Assembly (NCBI GenBank): GCA_012269985.1
Contig: JAAXJF010000098.1
Span: 1 to 64,000, forward strand
Direction of reading: 5' to 3'
DNA: 64,000 nucleotides
From: Acidimicrobiaceae bacterium
GTDB lineage: Bacteria; Actinomycetota; Acidimicrobiia; Acidimicrobiales; Ilumatobacteraceae
A model generated the notes under the pieces. It ran no database searches. It saw only the letters and a program-made list of their open reading frames with translations, and was not told the DNA's origin. This document shows, one piece after another, positions 9,334 to 18,268 of the stretch (its first letter is position 1; each line of letters begins with the position of its first letter). Both the position numbers and the translations under genes were made by a program.

Positions 9334-12300
9334 TCAATTACTCGACCCTGCCGAGACCCGTTCGGTCACCACCTTCGACGAACCGCCCGGCTGCATCGAC
9401 ACACCAAGCAATGCGTCTCCTGCTTCCATGGTCCGCTTTTGGTGCGACACGATGAGAAGTTGGGCTTCTTTACGGAACTCCTGAATGAGGTTCAAGAACC
9501 GGTGGAGGTTGACATCATCGAGCGCTGCCTCAACCTCGTCCATCACATAGAACGGAGACGGGCGAGACCGGAAGACAGCGAAGAGGAACGCAAGAGCGGT
9601 CAATGAACGCTCACCGCCCGACAGCAGTGACAACTTCTTCACATTCTTTCCGCTGGGCTTTGCCTCAACCTCAATGCCGGTGTTCAGCAAATCATCTGGT
9701 GCCGTCAACTTGAGCGCACCGTTACCACCGGGGAAGAGAGCCCCAAACAGTTGAGCAAAGTTCGAACTCACGTCAGCGAACGCTGACGCAAACACATGCT
9801 GAATCTCAACGTCGACTGCTGCAATCACTCGATTGAGTTCACGGCGCGTCGAGCGAACGTCTTCTAGTTGCCCCTCAAGGAATTCGTGCCGCTGGCTGAG
9901 TTCGTTGAACTCTTCTAATGCCAAGGGGTTAATCGGTCCAAGCAGTCGCAGTTCTCGCTCAAGTTCACGCACGCGACCCGCAGGTGTCGCCCCTTCCGGA
10001 ACCTCTGGAGGTTCGGCAGCCTCAGCAACCTCTGGCTCGATATCGAGATCGCGACGCAGCGACTCGATCGTTGTCTCGAGTCGCAACTTCACCTCTGCTT
10101 CTGAAATTTCTGCTTTGGTGAGACGCTCGCGCGACTCTTCCAGCGCAGTCTCCAATGCTGAACGCTCCTGCCTCAGTTGGTCAAGACGCTCAGTAAGTTC
10201 GGTTACTTCCGCAGATTGGCGCTGGCGCTCTTCTACGAGTGAGTCACGGGCAGCGGTTACCTGAACACGTCGCTCTTCGACGAACACTCGCAACGCAGCA
10301 ACTGCCCCAAGGGCGCGCTCAACTTGTTCGCGACGGCCGGCTGCACCCGCTTGAGCTTCGCTGTCGGCTTCAAGACGGCCATCGATGTCGGCGATCCGAC
10401 GGCGCAGAAATTCCTGCTGTTCATTGAGCCCAGCGGAGCGGACTTCGACGTCACGACGCTTTGATACCAACAGCGCCGACCACGCATCGATTGCCGCACG
10501 AGATTCATCTCGCTGACGCACTGCATCTGCTTCGGCCTGTTCGGCCGCAACAAGGGTTGGCAGGGCTGCCTCGAGTTCAGATAGGCGCTGTTCATTGACC
10601 TCAATCGCCGAGCCAAACTCCGCAATTGAACGCTCGGCGCCCTCGCGCTCAGCATCAACCTCACGCCGACGCGCTTGGGCTTGAGCCAATGCCTCTGATG
10701 CAGCGAGGAAGCGACCATCATTTCGATCGAGCGCTGCGGTGAACTCCCGCTCTGCTGACTGCGCCTGGTCGAGAGTGGCGCGCGCGTCCGCACGGGCACC
10801 TTCGGCGGCCTCAAGCGTCTTCCTTGCATCGTCGACCCGGGCACCAACCTCTTCAAGGGCCGCAGCGGTAGCACCGCCTGATGATGATCCGATTCTCCAT
10901 CCCGTTGCCGACAAACGATCGCCTTCAGGGGTCACGATGACGAGGTCATGATGAGACAGAGCGGCATTTATTGCTGCATCAAGTGACGGAGCGTTCACCG
11001 CGTGCGACAAGAGCCGCTCAAGAAGTGACTGAACCCCGGGGTTCGTCGCTCGAACGTGACCGAGAACCGAAACACACCCTGATGGAACTTCAGCTTTCAC
11101 CGATGGGCCCGAGACCGCTGCGAGCACAGCTCCCGATGTGGCCGAGGTGCGGAGCGCCTCAAGTGCCGTGCGAGCATTCGGTGCTGATTCGACAACGACC
11201 GCAGAGAGGGCCTCGCCGAGTGCAGCCTCAATCGCCGATTCCCATCCAGAATCGATTGCGATGACATCGAGCAGTGTTCCGAGAACACCTTCAAGACCAG
11301 CAAGGCGTTCGGCCCCTGCACGAGCCCTCGCGGAGTCGAGGGCAAGTTGGAGGGCCTCTTGACGAGCCTTCAGCCGCTCAACCTCAGAGGATGCGTCACG
11401 TTCAACTCGCTCGGCCTCCGCGAACGCGTTCTCAGCTGCGACACGCGCCGCCTCAGCGTCTGCGTGTTGGCGAACGAGTGGCTCCTCAGCGTTAGTGGCC
11501 GACTCGCATTCATTTCGGTACCGATCGATTTCATCAACAAGTTCGACAAGTTGGCCACGCGAGAGTTCGACTCGCTCAACGGCCCGATCGCGTTCTGAGC
11601 GACTGCGCTCTAACGACGACCGAACCGATCGAAGCTCACCTCGCACCTCAGCGGCTGCAGTTGCGGCTTTCGAACCCAGGTCGACGCCACCGTGCTCGGC
11701 GGCCTCGCGTTCTGCTTCGAGTTGCCGTTCTTCTTCTTCAAGTGCGGCAACCTCGGGCTGCAACTCGGCGAGGCCTGCCTCAACTTCTGTGAGTTCAGAG
11801 CGGAACCCGGCAACATCGGCTTCAAGGGTTGCAATGACATCAGCGTCGAGACCTTGGGAGCGATCACGCTCCAACGACCGGCGCCGCTCATCAATGATGC
11901 CGAGGAGACCGTCAGCGCGTTCGATGAGGCGCTCAACGTTGCCGAGGCGATCGCGCACATCGCTCGCTCCCCTGGCGGAGAGTTGCGCCTCGATACCCAT
12001 GATCGAGGTGTCGAGTTCCGCAAGTCGGGTTTTCGATGTGTTCTGAACTTCACTTGCCTGTATCCGGTCGTTTTCGATCGTGACGAGCTTCGCTCGCTGC
12101 GTGGCAATCTCACGGCCAGCAACGAACACGCGGAGTGTGTCGAGTTCGGCCTGCAGTTCAACATGTCGTTGTGCCGCATGGGCTTGGCGCTCGAGGGGTT
12201 TGAGTTGTCGACGCACCTCGCGCAACAAGTCTTGGAGTCGGACAAGGTTGGCTTCGGTGGCATCGAGTCGCCGTTGGGCTTTCTCGCGGCGCTTTCGATA

Positions 12301-12807
12301 CTTGAGCACCCCGGCCGCCTCTTCAATAATCGACCGACGATCTTCAGGTCGCGCGTTTAAGACCGCATCGATCTGACCCTGCGACACGATCACGTGTTGC
12401 TGGCGACCAACACCTGCATCGGAGAGCAACTCTTGAACGTCGAGAAGTCGGCATGGCACACCGTTGATCGAGTACTCGCTGTCTCCGTTCCTGAACAACA
12501 CGCGAGTCACCGTGACCTCGGTGAACTCCAGAGGAAGGAGTCCTGCAGAGTTATCGAGCGTCAAGCTCACTTCCGCGCGACCGAGCGCGGAGCGCTTCGC
12601 TGTGCCGGCAAAGATGACGTCGTCCATCTTCTGACTTCGCACCGCTTTTGGTGCCTGCGCGCCGAGCACCCACGCCACTGCGTCAACGACATTTGACTTT
12701 CCGGAACCGTTCGGGCCGACAACGACCGTCACCCCGGGTTCAAGATCCATCGTCGTTGAATCGGCAAACGACTTGAAGCCTTTGAGAGTCAAACTTTTGA
12801 GAAACAC
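9334..12807 (-). CDS. smc: Chromosome segregation ATPase SMC
   Basis: The 1157-residue SMC protein that with ScpAB loops and condenses the chromosome. The N-terminal ATPase half has the P-loop GPNGSGKSN at 31-39 and the Q-loop region. Long heptad coiled coils flank a hinge at about 480-640 (AGLEGVLGTLLDVIAID onward). The C-terminal half carries the ABC signature LSGGERSLTALAFLFAVF and the Walker B motif YVMDEVEAALDD. Start is GTG; TAGATT ends 9 nt upstream. It is followed on the same strand by ftsY. Several open frames on the other strand here are only antisense shadows of the coiled coil. Confidence 0.97.
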   Translation of the reverse strand: MFLKSLTLKGFKSFADSTTMDLEPGVTVVVGPNGSGKSNVVDAVAWVLGAQAPKAVRSQKMDDVIFAGTAKRSALGRAEVSLTLDNSAGLLPLEFTEVTVTRVLFRNGDSEYSINGVPCRLLDVQELLSDAGVGRQQHVIVSQGQIDAVLNARPEDRRSIIEEAAGVLKYRKRREKAQRRLDATEANLVRLQDLLREVRRQLKPLERQAHAAQRHVELQAELDTLRVFVAGREIATQRAKLVTIENDRIQASEVQNTSKTRLAELDTSIMGIEAQLSARGASDVRDRLGNVERLIERADGLLGIIDERRRSLERDRSQGLDADVIATLEADVAGFRSELTEVEAGLAELQPEVAALEEEERQLEAEREAAEHGGVDLGSKAATAAAEVRGELRSVRSSLERSRSERDRAVERVELSRGQLVELVDEIDRYRNECESATNAEEPLVRQHADAEAARVAAENAFAEAERVERDASSEVERLKARQEALQLALDSARARAGAERLAGLEGVLGTLLDVIAIDSGWESAIEAALGEALSAVVVESAPNARTALEALRTSATSGAVLAAVSGPSVKAEVPSGCVSVLGHVRATNPGVQSLLERLLSHAVNAPSLDAAINAALSHHDLVIVTPEGDRLSATGWRIGSSSGGATAAALEEVGARVDDARKTLEAAEGARADARATLDQAQSAEREFTAALDRNDGRFLAASEALAQAQARRREVDAEREGAERSIAEFGSAIEVNEQRLSELEAALPTLVAAEQAEADAVRQRDESRAAIDAWSALLVSKRRDVEVRSAGLNEQQEFLRRRIADIDGRLEADSEAQAGAAGRREQVERALGAVAALRVFVEERRVQVTAARDSLVEERQRQSAEVTELTERLDQLRQERSALETALEESRERLTKAEISEAEVKLRLETTIESLRRDLDIEPEVAEAAEPPEVPEGATPAGRVRELERELRLLGPINPLALEEFNELSQRHEFLEGQLEDVRSTRRELNRVIAAVDVEIQHVFASAFADVSSNFAQLFGALFPGGNGALKLTAPDDLLNTGIEVEAKPSGKNVKKLSLLSGGERSLTALAFLFAVFRSRPSPFYVMDEVEAALDDVNLHRFLNLIQEFRKEAQLLIVSHQKRTMEAGDALLGVSMQPGGSSKVVTERVSAGSSN

Positions 12808-12851
12808 GCCAAGATGAATCTACTCGGCCGAGCACACCAAAAGGTGGTGAT

Positions 12852-13688
12852 TCAACGCTGACAAACCGGGCAGAAATGGCTGCCGCGCTGGTCGATCATC
12901 ATTCGGCGGATAATGCCTCGGCCACACGTCATGCATCGTTGACCGGTTCGGGCGTAGACCCTGTGACGATCTTGATATGACCCGGGTTCTCCATCGACAC
13001 CCACGTACTGTGCATCGGCAAGGGTCGATCCCCCAAGGTCGACTGCTTCTTCGATGACATCGACAATCGAATCAGCAAGTCGACGGCAGGATCGTCTCGA
13101 CAGGGTGTGCGCCTGGCGGTCAGGGCGAATACCTGAGCGGTGGCAAATTTCGTCGGCGTAAATGTTGCCGATTCCTGCGATCTCTGACTGATCGAGGAGC
13201 AGTGATTTCACCCGTCGCCGCCGGTTGCGACACATCGACACGACGTCATCGATGGTTACGCCGTCAACCAAAGGATCGACACCAAGTCGTCCCAGTTCAG
13301 GAATGAGGATCTCCACCTCACCGCGCGATGCAACGACGACCTCCCCAAACGTTCGCGGGTCGATGAACAACATTCGCTTCCCATCGTCGAGTTCTGCAAC
13401 GACATGGCTATGCGGCGGTGGCGCCGTACGGCCCTCATCGACCACGACCTGACCGCTCATACGAAGGTGCACCATTGCAATCGAGTCTGCATCGAGTTCG
13501 AGCAACAGGTACTTTCCTCGCCGATCAACCCGAACCACTCGTGCTCCGGTGAGACCGTCTCGAAGTTCCTTTCGAGAGGTTCGACGAGCGACCCTTTCAC
13601 GACCAACCGTCACCTCATCGAAACGACGGCCGACAAGGGTGCGCTCAAGGCCACGGCGGACTGTTTCGACTTCAGGTAGTTCAGGCAT
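12852..13688 (-). CDS. mutM: Formamidopyrimidine-DNA glycosylase (Fpg/MutM)
   Basis: A 278-residue bifunctional glycosylase/AP lyase that removes oxidised guanines. The mature N-terminus PELPEVETVRRGLE supplies the catalytic proline and Glu3, RRGKYLLLEL carries the conserved beta-loop lysine, and a C-terminal zinc finger has CMTCG and CPVC. The start at 13688 gives the required Met-Pro-Glu-Leu N-terminus; the longer frame to 13709 does not. The gene overlaps the end of rnc by 8 nt, so the two are translationally coupled. Confidence 0.96.
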   Translation of the reverse strand: MPELPEVETVRRGLERTLVGRRFDEVTVGRERVARRTSRKELRDGLTGARVVRVDRRGKYLLLELDADSIAMVHLRMSGQVVVDEGRTAPPPHSHVVAELDDGKRMLFIDPRTFGEVVVASRGEVEILIPELGRLGVDPLVDGVTIDDVVSMCRNRRRRVKSLLLDQSEIAGIGNIYADEICHRSGIRPDRQAHTLSRRSCRRLADSIVDVIEEAVDLGGSTLADAQYVGVDGEPGSYQDRHRVYARTGQRCMTCGRGIIRRMMIDQRGSHFCPVCQR

Positions 13689-14376
13689 GATCCGAGGCGT
13701 GAAGCGCATCGATTGCTTCGCCCGCTGCCTGCTGTTCTGCCAACTTCTTCGATCGCCCTATGCCACTCCCAAGGACCTCGCCATCGATCACCACCGTTGC
13801 TGTGAATTCTTTGTCGTGGTCGGGCCCTTGAGAGGTAATCGTGTACGACGGCGACGGTCGCCCGAGCGACGCAAGCAGTTCCTGCAGGGTCGACTTCTGG
13901 TCGAGCCGGTCAAGGCGTGATGGTGCGGCTGCAAGCCGAGGAGCGATAAGACGTCGCACCACATCGAAGGCCTGTAGTGAACCAGCGTCGATGTAGACCG
14001 CTCCGAAGACGGCCTCAAGAGCGTCGGAAAGAATCGACTCCTTGTTGCGTCCGCCAGCTGCATCTTCGCCATTACCGAGAAGAAGGTAGGCGCCGAGATC
14101 GATGTCTCTCGCGACCTCAGCCAGTGCCGATGCATTGACGACACTTTTGCGTAGGTCGGTGAGCACGCCCTCATCCCAATCCTCAAACTCGGAATAGACG
14201 AGGTCTGCAACCACCCAGCCAAGAACCGCATCACCGAGAAATTCGAGGCGCTCATTCGAAACTTCGTCGTCGCTCTCCGCAATCCATGAGCGATGACTCA
14301 ATGCTCTGCGGAGCAGTACTACATCAGAAAATTCGTATCCGATGGACCGCTGAAGTTGCTCGAAGTGCCGGCTCAT
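13681..14376 (-). CDS. rnc: Ribonuclease III
   Basis: A 231-residue double-stranded RNA endonuclease that processes rRNA and structured mRNAs. The RNase III signature NERLEFLGDAVLGW (about residues 41-54) holds the metal-binding acidic residues, and a second acidic site DALEAVFGAVYIDAG follows. The C-terminal dsRNA-binding domain (from about 155) ends with the basic SKKLAEQQAAGEAI helix. AGGAG precedes the ATG by about 7 nt. It overlaps mutM and follows the acyl carrier protein gene. Confidence 0.96.
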   Translation of the reverse strand: MSRHFEQLQRSIGYEFSDVVLLRRALSHRSWIAESDDEVSNERLEFLGDAVLGWVVADLVYSEFEDWDEGVLTDLRKSVVNASALAEVARDIDLGAYLLLGNGEDAAGGRNKESILSDALEAVFGAVYIDAGSLQAFDVVRRLIAPRLAAAPSRLDRLDQKSTLQELLASLGRPSPSYTITSQGPDHDKEFTATVVIDGEVLGSGIGRSKKLAEQQAAGEAIDALHASDHA

Positions 14377-14391
14377 CGCCGACTCCTGATG

Positions 14392-14667
14392 TCAGAGCCC
14401 AGCCCGGGACGCCACGTAATCGACGGCGTCACGAACCGTCTTCAGGTCTTCGAGGTCTTCATCCTCGACACGGAAATCAGCGATCCGCGTGCTGAATGCC
14501 TCCTCAAGTGCCTCGACAAGTTCGATGAGAGCAAGTGAGTCGGCTTCAAGGTCGTCAACAAACGAATTGCCTTCGGCAATTCCAGATGGATCGGTCTCGA
14601 GAATGTCAGCGAGTCGATCGCGGACGGTGTCGAGAATTTCATCGCGGGTCAATTGTCCTTCAGCCAC
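14392..14667 (-). CDS. acpP: Acyl carrier protein
   Basis: A 91-residue acyl carrier protein of fatty-acid synthesis. The phosphopantetheine site is Ser44 in EADSLALIELVEALEEAF. The open frame runs on to a TTG at 14706, giving a 13-residue extension unlike the family. The GTG at 14667 is preferred because a TACACT box ends exactly 6 nt before it, the leaderless pattern seen at many genes here, and because it gives a normal length. It is slightly longer at the C-terminus than E. coli AcpP. Its place between plsX and rnc fits a fatty acid/phospholipid cluster. Confidence 0.88.
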   Translation of the reverse strand: MAEGQLTRDEILDTVRDRLADILETDPSGIAEGNSFVDDLEADSLALIELVEALEEAFSTRIADFRVEDEDLEDLKTVRDAVDYVASRAGL

Positions 14668-14673
14668 GACAGA

Positions 14674-14679
14674 AGTGTA
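14674..14679 (-). promoter_or_regulatory. TAnnnT -10 box of the ACP gene (leaderless)
   Basis: TACACT on the minus strand ends 6 nt before the GTG at 14667. It lies inside the 3' end region just downstream of plsX and decides the start codon of the carrier protein gene. Confidence 0.55.
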
Positions 14680-14702
14680 CTCCTGCTCGACGTTGCGGGA
14701 GA

Positions 14703-15683
14703 TCAATCATGCGGTTGGATCGCTGCCGCAATCGAGCCAACGACGTCTGTGTCGACCATGTCACGAGCGACGCCGATCGCATTATTGATCGCCGTCGGCG
14801 ACGACGAACCATGCGAGATGATGCAGACACCATTGGTTCCGAGCAACATTGCGCCGCCGTAGGTCTCTGCCTCCAGCGATGTTTGCAGGGGAAGAATTTC
14901 AGGCAGCAGTGCAGCTGCGTGCTCGGCGAGTTCGGCATTTGCAGTCACCGCTTCGGTGAGCGCTGACATCACCTGGCGCATTGCTCCCTCAAGAGTCTTC
15001 AACACGACATTTCCGGTGAACCCGTCGGTCACCACAACGTCACACTCGTCAGACATGACATCTCGGCCTTCCACGTTGCCGATGAAATTGAACCCCGATG
15101 ATTCCTCTAACAGTCCAAATGCCTCTTTACGAAGTGAGTCACCCTTGCCGGCCTCTTCCCCGATTGACAACAACCCGACCTGCGGATTCGCAATTCCGAG
15201 TCGGTGTTCGGCGAAGATGCTGCCCATCTGAGCAAACTGCACGAGCCAGTCGGCTTGAACTTCGGAGTTCGCGCCAGCATCGAGGAGCACCGTCGGAGTG
15301 CCGCCGGGTACAGGAATCATCGCTGCGATCGCCGGTCGACCAACTCCCCGAATACGACCCATGCGAAGAAGCCCTGAGGCCATCGTGGCACCTGTATTCC
15401 CTGCGGACACCATTGCTGATGCAACACCGTCGCGCACTGCCTCAGCGGCGCGCACCAGGGTGGAATCTTTTTTGCGTCGGACCCCATGCGCCGGGTCTTC
15501 ATCCATTTCGATGACCTCGGAGGCCTCGATGAGCGGCAATGAGCCCGTATCTACCCTGGATGGAAGGTCGGCGGGGCCGACGAGTGCGACTGGGATACCT
15601 GATTCGGCGGCGAGGAGAGCCCCCGCGACAATCGCGTCGGGAGCGTGGTCGCCGCCCATTGCATCGACGGCAACCGGGAGCAT
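14703..15683 (-). CDS. plsX: Phosphate acyltransferase PlsX
   Basis: A 326-residue enzyme that converts acyl-ACP and phosphate to acyl-phosphate for phospholipid synthesis. It begins LPVAVDAMGGDHAPDAIVAGA, the PlsX hallmark, and contains the conserved VSAGNTGATMASGL segment and DVVVTDGFTGNVVLKTLEG. The gene follows rpmF by 13 nt in the classic rpmF-plsX order. TAGTCT ends 6 nt before the ATG, so plsX probably also has its own leaderless transcript besides read-through from rpmF. Confidence 0.96.
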   Translation of the reverse strand: MLPVAVDAMGGDHAPDAIVAGALLAAESGIPVALVGPADLPSRVDTGSLPLIEASEVIEMDEDPAHGVRRKKDSTLVRAAEAVRDGVASAMVSAGNTGATMASGLLRMGRIRGVGRPAIAAMIPVPGGTPTVLLDAGANSEVQADWLVQFAQMGSIFAEHRLGIANPQVGLLSIGEEAGKGDSLRKEAFGLLEESSGFNFIGNVEGRDVMSDECDVVVTDGFTGNVVLKTLEGAMRQVMSALTEAVTANAELAEHAAALLPEILPLQTSLEAETYGGAMLLGTNGVCIISHGSSSPTAINNAIGVARDMVDTDVVGSIAAAIQPHD

Positions 15684-15689
15684 GTTGCG

Positions 15690-15695
15690 AGACTA
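15690..15695 (-). promoter_or_regulatory. TAnnnT -10 box of plsX (leaderless)
   Basis: TAGTCT on the minus strand ends 6 nt before the plsX ATG and starts directly after the rpmF stop codon. Spacing matches the other leaderless starts in the window. Confidence 0.5.
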
Positions 15696-15696
15696 C

Positions 15697-15876
15697 TCAG
15701 GAGACGTCGACAACAACGCGATTCTTGTACCAGCCACACGACGGGCAAACCGTATGAGGTGTCTTTGCGCTGCCGCAGCGCGGGCATGTGCTGCGAGCTG
15801 GAGCTGACAGCTTCCAGTTGCTCGCACGACGGCTGCGGGTCTTCGACTTTGAGGTTTTCTTCTTCGGAACGGCCAC
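15697..15876 (-). CDS. rpmF: 50S ribosomal protein L32 (zinc-binding form)
   Basis: A 59-residue ribosomal protein starting with [22 protein letters not shown], then [10 protein letters not shown]. The C-terminal half has CPRC and CPSC, so this is the zinc-ribbon (C+) form of L32 rather than the cysteine-less zinc-independent paralog. GGAG lies 8 nt upstream of the GTG. Position directly before plsX is the standard bacterial arrangement. An overlapping frame at 15693-15896 is a shadow. Confidence 0.96.
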   Translation of the reverse strand: MAVPKKKTSKSKTRSRRASNWKLSAPARSTCPRCGSAKTPHTVCPSCGWYKNRVVVDVS

Positions 15877-15972
15877 TTGACTTCTCCGTTACTCAATTGG
15901 AGGAACAGACTCTTCTATTCCTCGAGGGCGAGATGAGGCTATCGGGGAACCACCAGATAGCGGTCGAGAGAT

Positions 15973-16521
15973 TTAGTCGTCGAGTTGCAGGTCGTCGAGT
16001 GCAGCCCATCGTTCATCTCGAACCGCGACCACGCATTCGCACGAGGCTTCGTTGCGATCAACGCCACATACGTCGCAGATCCCCTTGCAATCATCACTGC
16101 ACAGCACGCTCGTGGGCGTCTCGATCATCACCGTTTCTCGAATCGGTTCGACAAGGTCGATCTGGTCACCTTCAACAAGTGAAAGGTCACCATCGACAGA
16201 CGACAGCCGGTCTCGATCTCGGGCCGGCGCAAAACGTTCATCAAAATCGACGTTGCGGACTCCTGAAATCGCCTACAACCATCGCCGCCTCTCACCCCTC
16301 CACGGAATCGCTCCAAGGCCCGAGACTGCAACATCATCGGTGGCGGCAACGGCGGTGACCTCAACAACGACATTTCCTGCAATTTCAGATTGTCCGGGCG
16401 CCAACTGGCAGCCGAGATCTTCTGCCGAGATTTCGTGTTCGATGCTGCGCTCGCTGCCTGGGTGGCGCAGCAATTCCACCATGTTGATTCGAAGCGCCCG
16501 TGTCTGTGGCGATGACGTCAT
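15973..16521 (-). pseudogene. DUF177 (YceD-family) gene interrupted by an in-frame TAG
   Basis: The frame from the ATG at 16521 to the TAA at 15973 encodes a 182-residue DUF177 protein if one stop is ignored. DUF177 proteins are small conserved proteins, often encoded beside rpmF and linked to 23S rRNA accumulation. The TAG is codon 83 (16273-16275), in PWRGERRRWL-stop-AISG. Relatives have a C-x-x-C-L motif exactly there, so both cysteines have changed (to Arg and Trp) and the next residue is a stop. The downstream part is intact, with DERFAPARDRDR, CSDDC, ICDVCG and CEC. A sequencing error, a true nonsense mutation or a short 82-residue product are all possible. Confidence 0.75.
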
Positions 16522-16532
16522 CGCTCTCCTCG

Positions 16533-17174
16533 TTAACGGTCTTGGTCGAAGAATCCCGACTCGTCAGTCTCTAGTGCTGACTCGTCTGCAACTGCTGTCT
16601 CCACACCGGTGATCGACAGCTTTTGGCGTCCGGTTGCAACAGCTCGGGTAAGGCGTTCAAGAAGAATCTCAAAACTTGCGAGCCGCTGATCGAGAAAATC
16701 TTCGGTCTCGTTCTTCAATCGACGAGATTCTGATGATGCCGTCTCCATGATGTGACGAGCTCGAGCTTCGGCGGCGCGAACAACTTCGGTTCGCTGCACC
16801 ATGCGTTCTGACTGCACGCGGGCTGCTTCGACAACTTCCGCTGCCTCCCGTCGAGTTCGAGCAATGAATTCATCGCGTTCTCGAAGGAGATGTCTCGCCT
16901 GGCGAAGCTCTTCAGGAAGTCTCGATAATGCCTCTGACAACAACTCGACCATTTCGTCTCGGTCGACCCGAGGAGACGAACTTAATGGCATCGTCGGAGC
17001 GGTCACGATGATGTCGACCGCCCGCTTCAGCAACGTCTCTGCATCACCCAGATGCGGATCACGAGACACGTTGGCTTCGTACGGTTGTTCGAATTCGGCG
17101 TCGTCAACTCCTACGTCAATGCCCGGATCAACCTGATGAGGCATCCGATCATTCACCCATTCGTCTTGGCTCAT
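16533..17174 (-). CDS. sepIVA: SepIVA-like DivIVA-type coiled-coil protein
   Basis: A 213-residue cytoplasmic coiled-coil protein. Residues 1-50 are acidic and loose, residues about 55-190 form a long amphipathic coil with EELRQARHLLRERDEFIARTRREAAEVVEAARVQSE-type heptads (shown only in part), and the tail is acidic. In mycobacteria a DivIVA-domain septation factor, SepIVA, is encoded beside the DUF177 and rnc genes, which is the position here. A role in septum or cell-wall placement is inferred from that synteny. The start at 17174 overlaps the coaD stop by ATGA; the longer frame to 17306 is inside coaD. Confidence 0.72.
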   Translation of the reverse strand: MSQDEWVNDRMPHQVDPGIDVGVDDAEFEQPYEANVSRDPHLGDAETLLKRAVDIIVTAPTMPLSSSPRVDRDEMVELLSEALSRLPEELRQARHLLRERDEFIARTRREAAEVVEAARVQSERMVQRTEVVRAAEARARHIMETASSESRRLKNETEDFLDQRLASFEILLERLTRAVATGRQKLSITGVETAVADESALETDESGFFDQDR

Positions 17175-17659
17175 GAGTTGACCTCTCCGTGTTTGGTTGA
17201 GAGAGCAGCAGACACCGCCGGCACCACCATGTGATCGATCGATACTCCTTGAGAGGAAATTTCGCGGATGAATCGGCTGCTGATGTAGGCGAGATCTGGC
17301 CGACACGGAACGAAGATGGTTCGGATGCCGGTAAGGGCAACATTGTTGTTGGCCATCTGCTGTTCGATGTCGAAATCGTTTGTCGTGCGAAGACCTTTCA
17401 CGATGATGTCAGCACCGGCAGCCGCGGCAGCCTGAACTGCGAGCCCGCTAAACGCACCGACGGTCACATTTTGACGGTCACCGACCGTCTGCTCGGCGAG
17501 TGCAACGCGCTCATCGGGGGTGAACAATCCCGAGGGCTTCGAGGGGTTATGCAACACACCCACGACGACTGCTCCAAACACCTCAAGGGCCTGATCGACA
17601 ACGTCAAGGTGCCCGAGGTGCATCGGGTCAAAGCTTCCGGGGACGAACGCAATACTCAT
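17171..17659 (-). CDS. coaD: Phosphopantetheine adenylyltransferase
   Basis: A 162-residue enzyme for the penultimate step of coenzyme A synthesis, joining ATP and 4'-phosphopantetheine to dephospho-CoA. It starts MSIAFVPGSFDPMHLGHLD, with the nucleotidyltransferase T/SFDP and HxGH motifs, and later has YISSRFIREIS, the conserved ISSTxVR-type motif. The Met at 17659 gives the family start; the frame to 17689 adds ten unlikely residues. It lies between rsmD and the SepIVA-like gene, a common actinobacterial order. Confidence 0.95.
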   Translation of the reverse strand: MSIAFVPGSFDPMHLGHLDVVDQALEVFGAVVVGVLHNPSKPSGLFTPDERVALAEQTVGDRQNVTVGAFSGLAVQAAAAAGADIIVKGLRTTNDFDIEQQMANNNVALTGIRTIFVPCRPDLAYISSRFIREISSQGVSIDHMVVPAVSAALSTKHGEVNS

Positions 17660-17704
17660 GGGTGAGACCAACCTAGTTGAGCGAAACAAGAGAACTGTGG
17701 CGCG

Positions 17705-18229
17705 TTAGCCAGAGGCTCCGTCTTGACTGAGAATCGTTACCCACGTGCGCCCGTATCGCCGTGCTTTCAGCGTTGTCCAGCTGCCGATCGGCTCGACCTC
17801 GCGTGAACCCTCGGCTACGAGCAATGGGGCTGAAAGTTCGAGCAGCATCGAATTCCAGTCAACGGCGTCATATGGCGGATCTGCGAGAACGATGTCAGCG
17901 TCGAGGCGTTGCAGGTGTGATTCGACTGAACCCTGAACAATGGTGGTGACGGTTTTAAGCCCAAGGTTGGCGACGTTGTCGTTGAGCACTTGGAGGGCTG
18001 CCCGGTCATTTTCGATAAACGTGCAATGGGCCGCTCCCCGTGATAGCGCCTCGATACCCATCGCTCCGCTGCCGGCGTAGAGGTCGGCGACGAGTGCCCC
18101 TTCAATTACTCCCATCGATCCAAGGGAGTTGAATACCGCTTCTCGAACGCGATCGGTGGTCGGACGGGTGTGATTCCCCGCTGGGGCTTCAATCTTTCTG
18201 CCACCGAGGTGTCCCGAAACGACGCGCAC
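17705..18229 (-). CDS. rsmD: 16S rRNA (guanine966-N2)-methyltransferase RsmD
   Basis: A 174-residue SAM-dependent methyltransferase acting on 16S rRNA in the 30S subunit. It begins MRVVSGHLGGRKIEAPAG, has the SAM motif DLYAGSGAMGIEALSRGA and the N-methyltransferase catalytic motif DPPY. Start is GTG at 18229, with TAGCCT ending exactly 6 nt upstream, so translation from a leaderless mRNA is likely. coaD follows on the same strand. Confidence 0.93.
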   Translation of the reverse strand: MRVVSGHLGGRKIEAPAGNHTRPTTDRVREAVFNSLGSMGVIEGALVADLYAGSGAMGIEALSRGAAHCTFIENDRAALQVLNDNVANLGLKTVTTIVQGSVESHLQRLDADIVLADPPYDAVDWNSMLLELSAPLLVAEGSREVEPIGSWTTLKARRYGRTWVTILSQDGASG

Positions 18230-18235
18230 AATCTC

Positions 18236-18241
18236 AGGCTA
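18236..18241 (-). promoter_or_regulatory. TAnnnT -10 box of rsmD (leaderless)
   Basis: TAGCCT on the minus strand ends 6 nt before the rsmD GTG. The same hexamer and spacing occur at 30240 and 37847. Confidence 0.6.
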
Positions 18242-18255
18242 CGTTTCGAATCCGC

Positions 18256-18261
18256 AATACT
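18256..18261 (+). promoter_or_regulatory. Probable -10 box of the zinc-ribbon gene
   Basis: AATACT ends 7 nt before the ATG at 18269. It departs from TAnnnT at the first base only. The divergent start of rsmD is just 39 bp away, so the two promoters lie back to back. Confidence 0.4.
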
Positions 18262-18268
18262 CGCGGTT

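Noticed and set aside
11692-12360. 222-codon open frame opposite smc
   Set aside because: It is an antisense shadow of the SMC coiled coil, with no domain pattern and no ribosome binding site.
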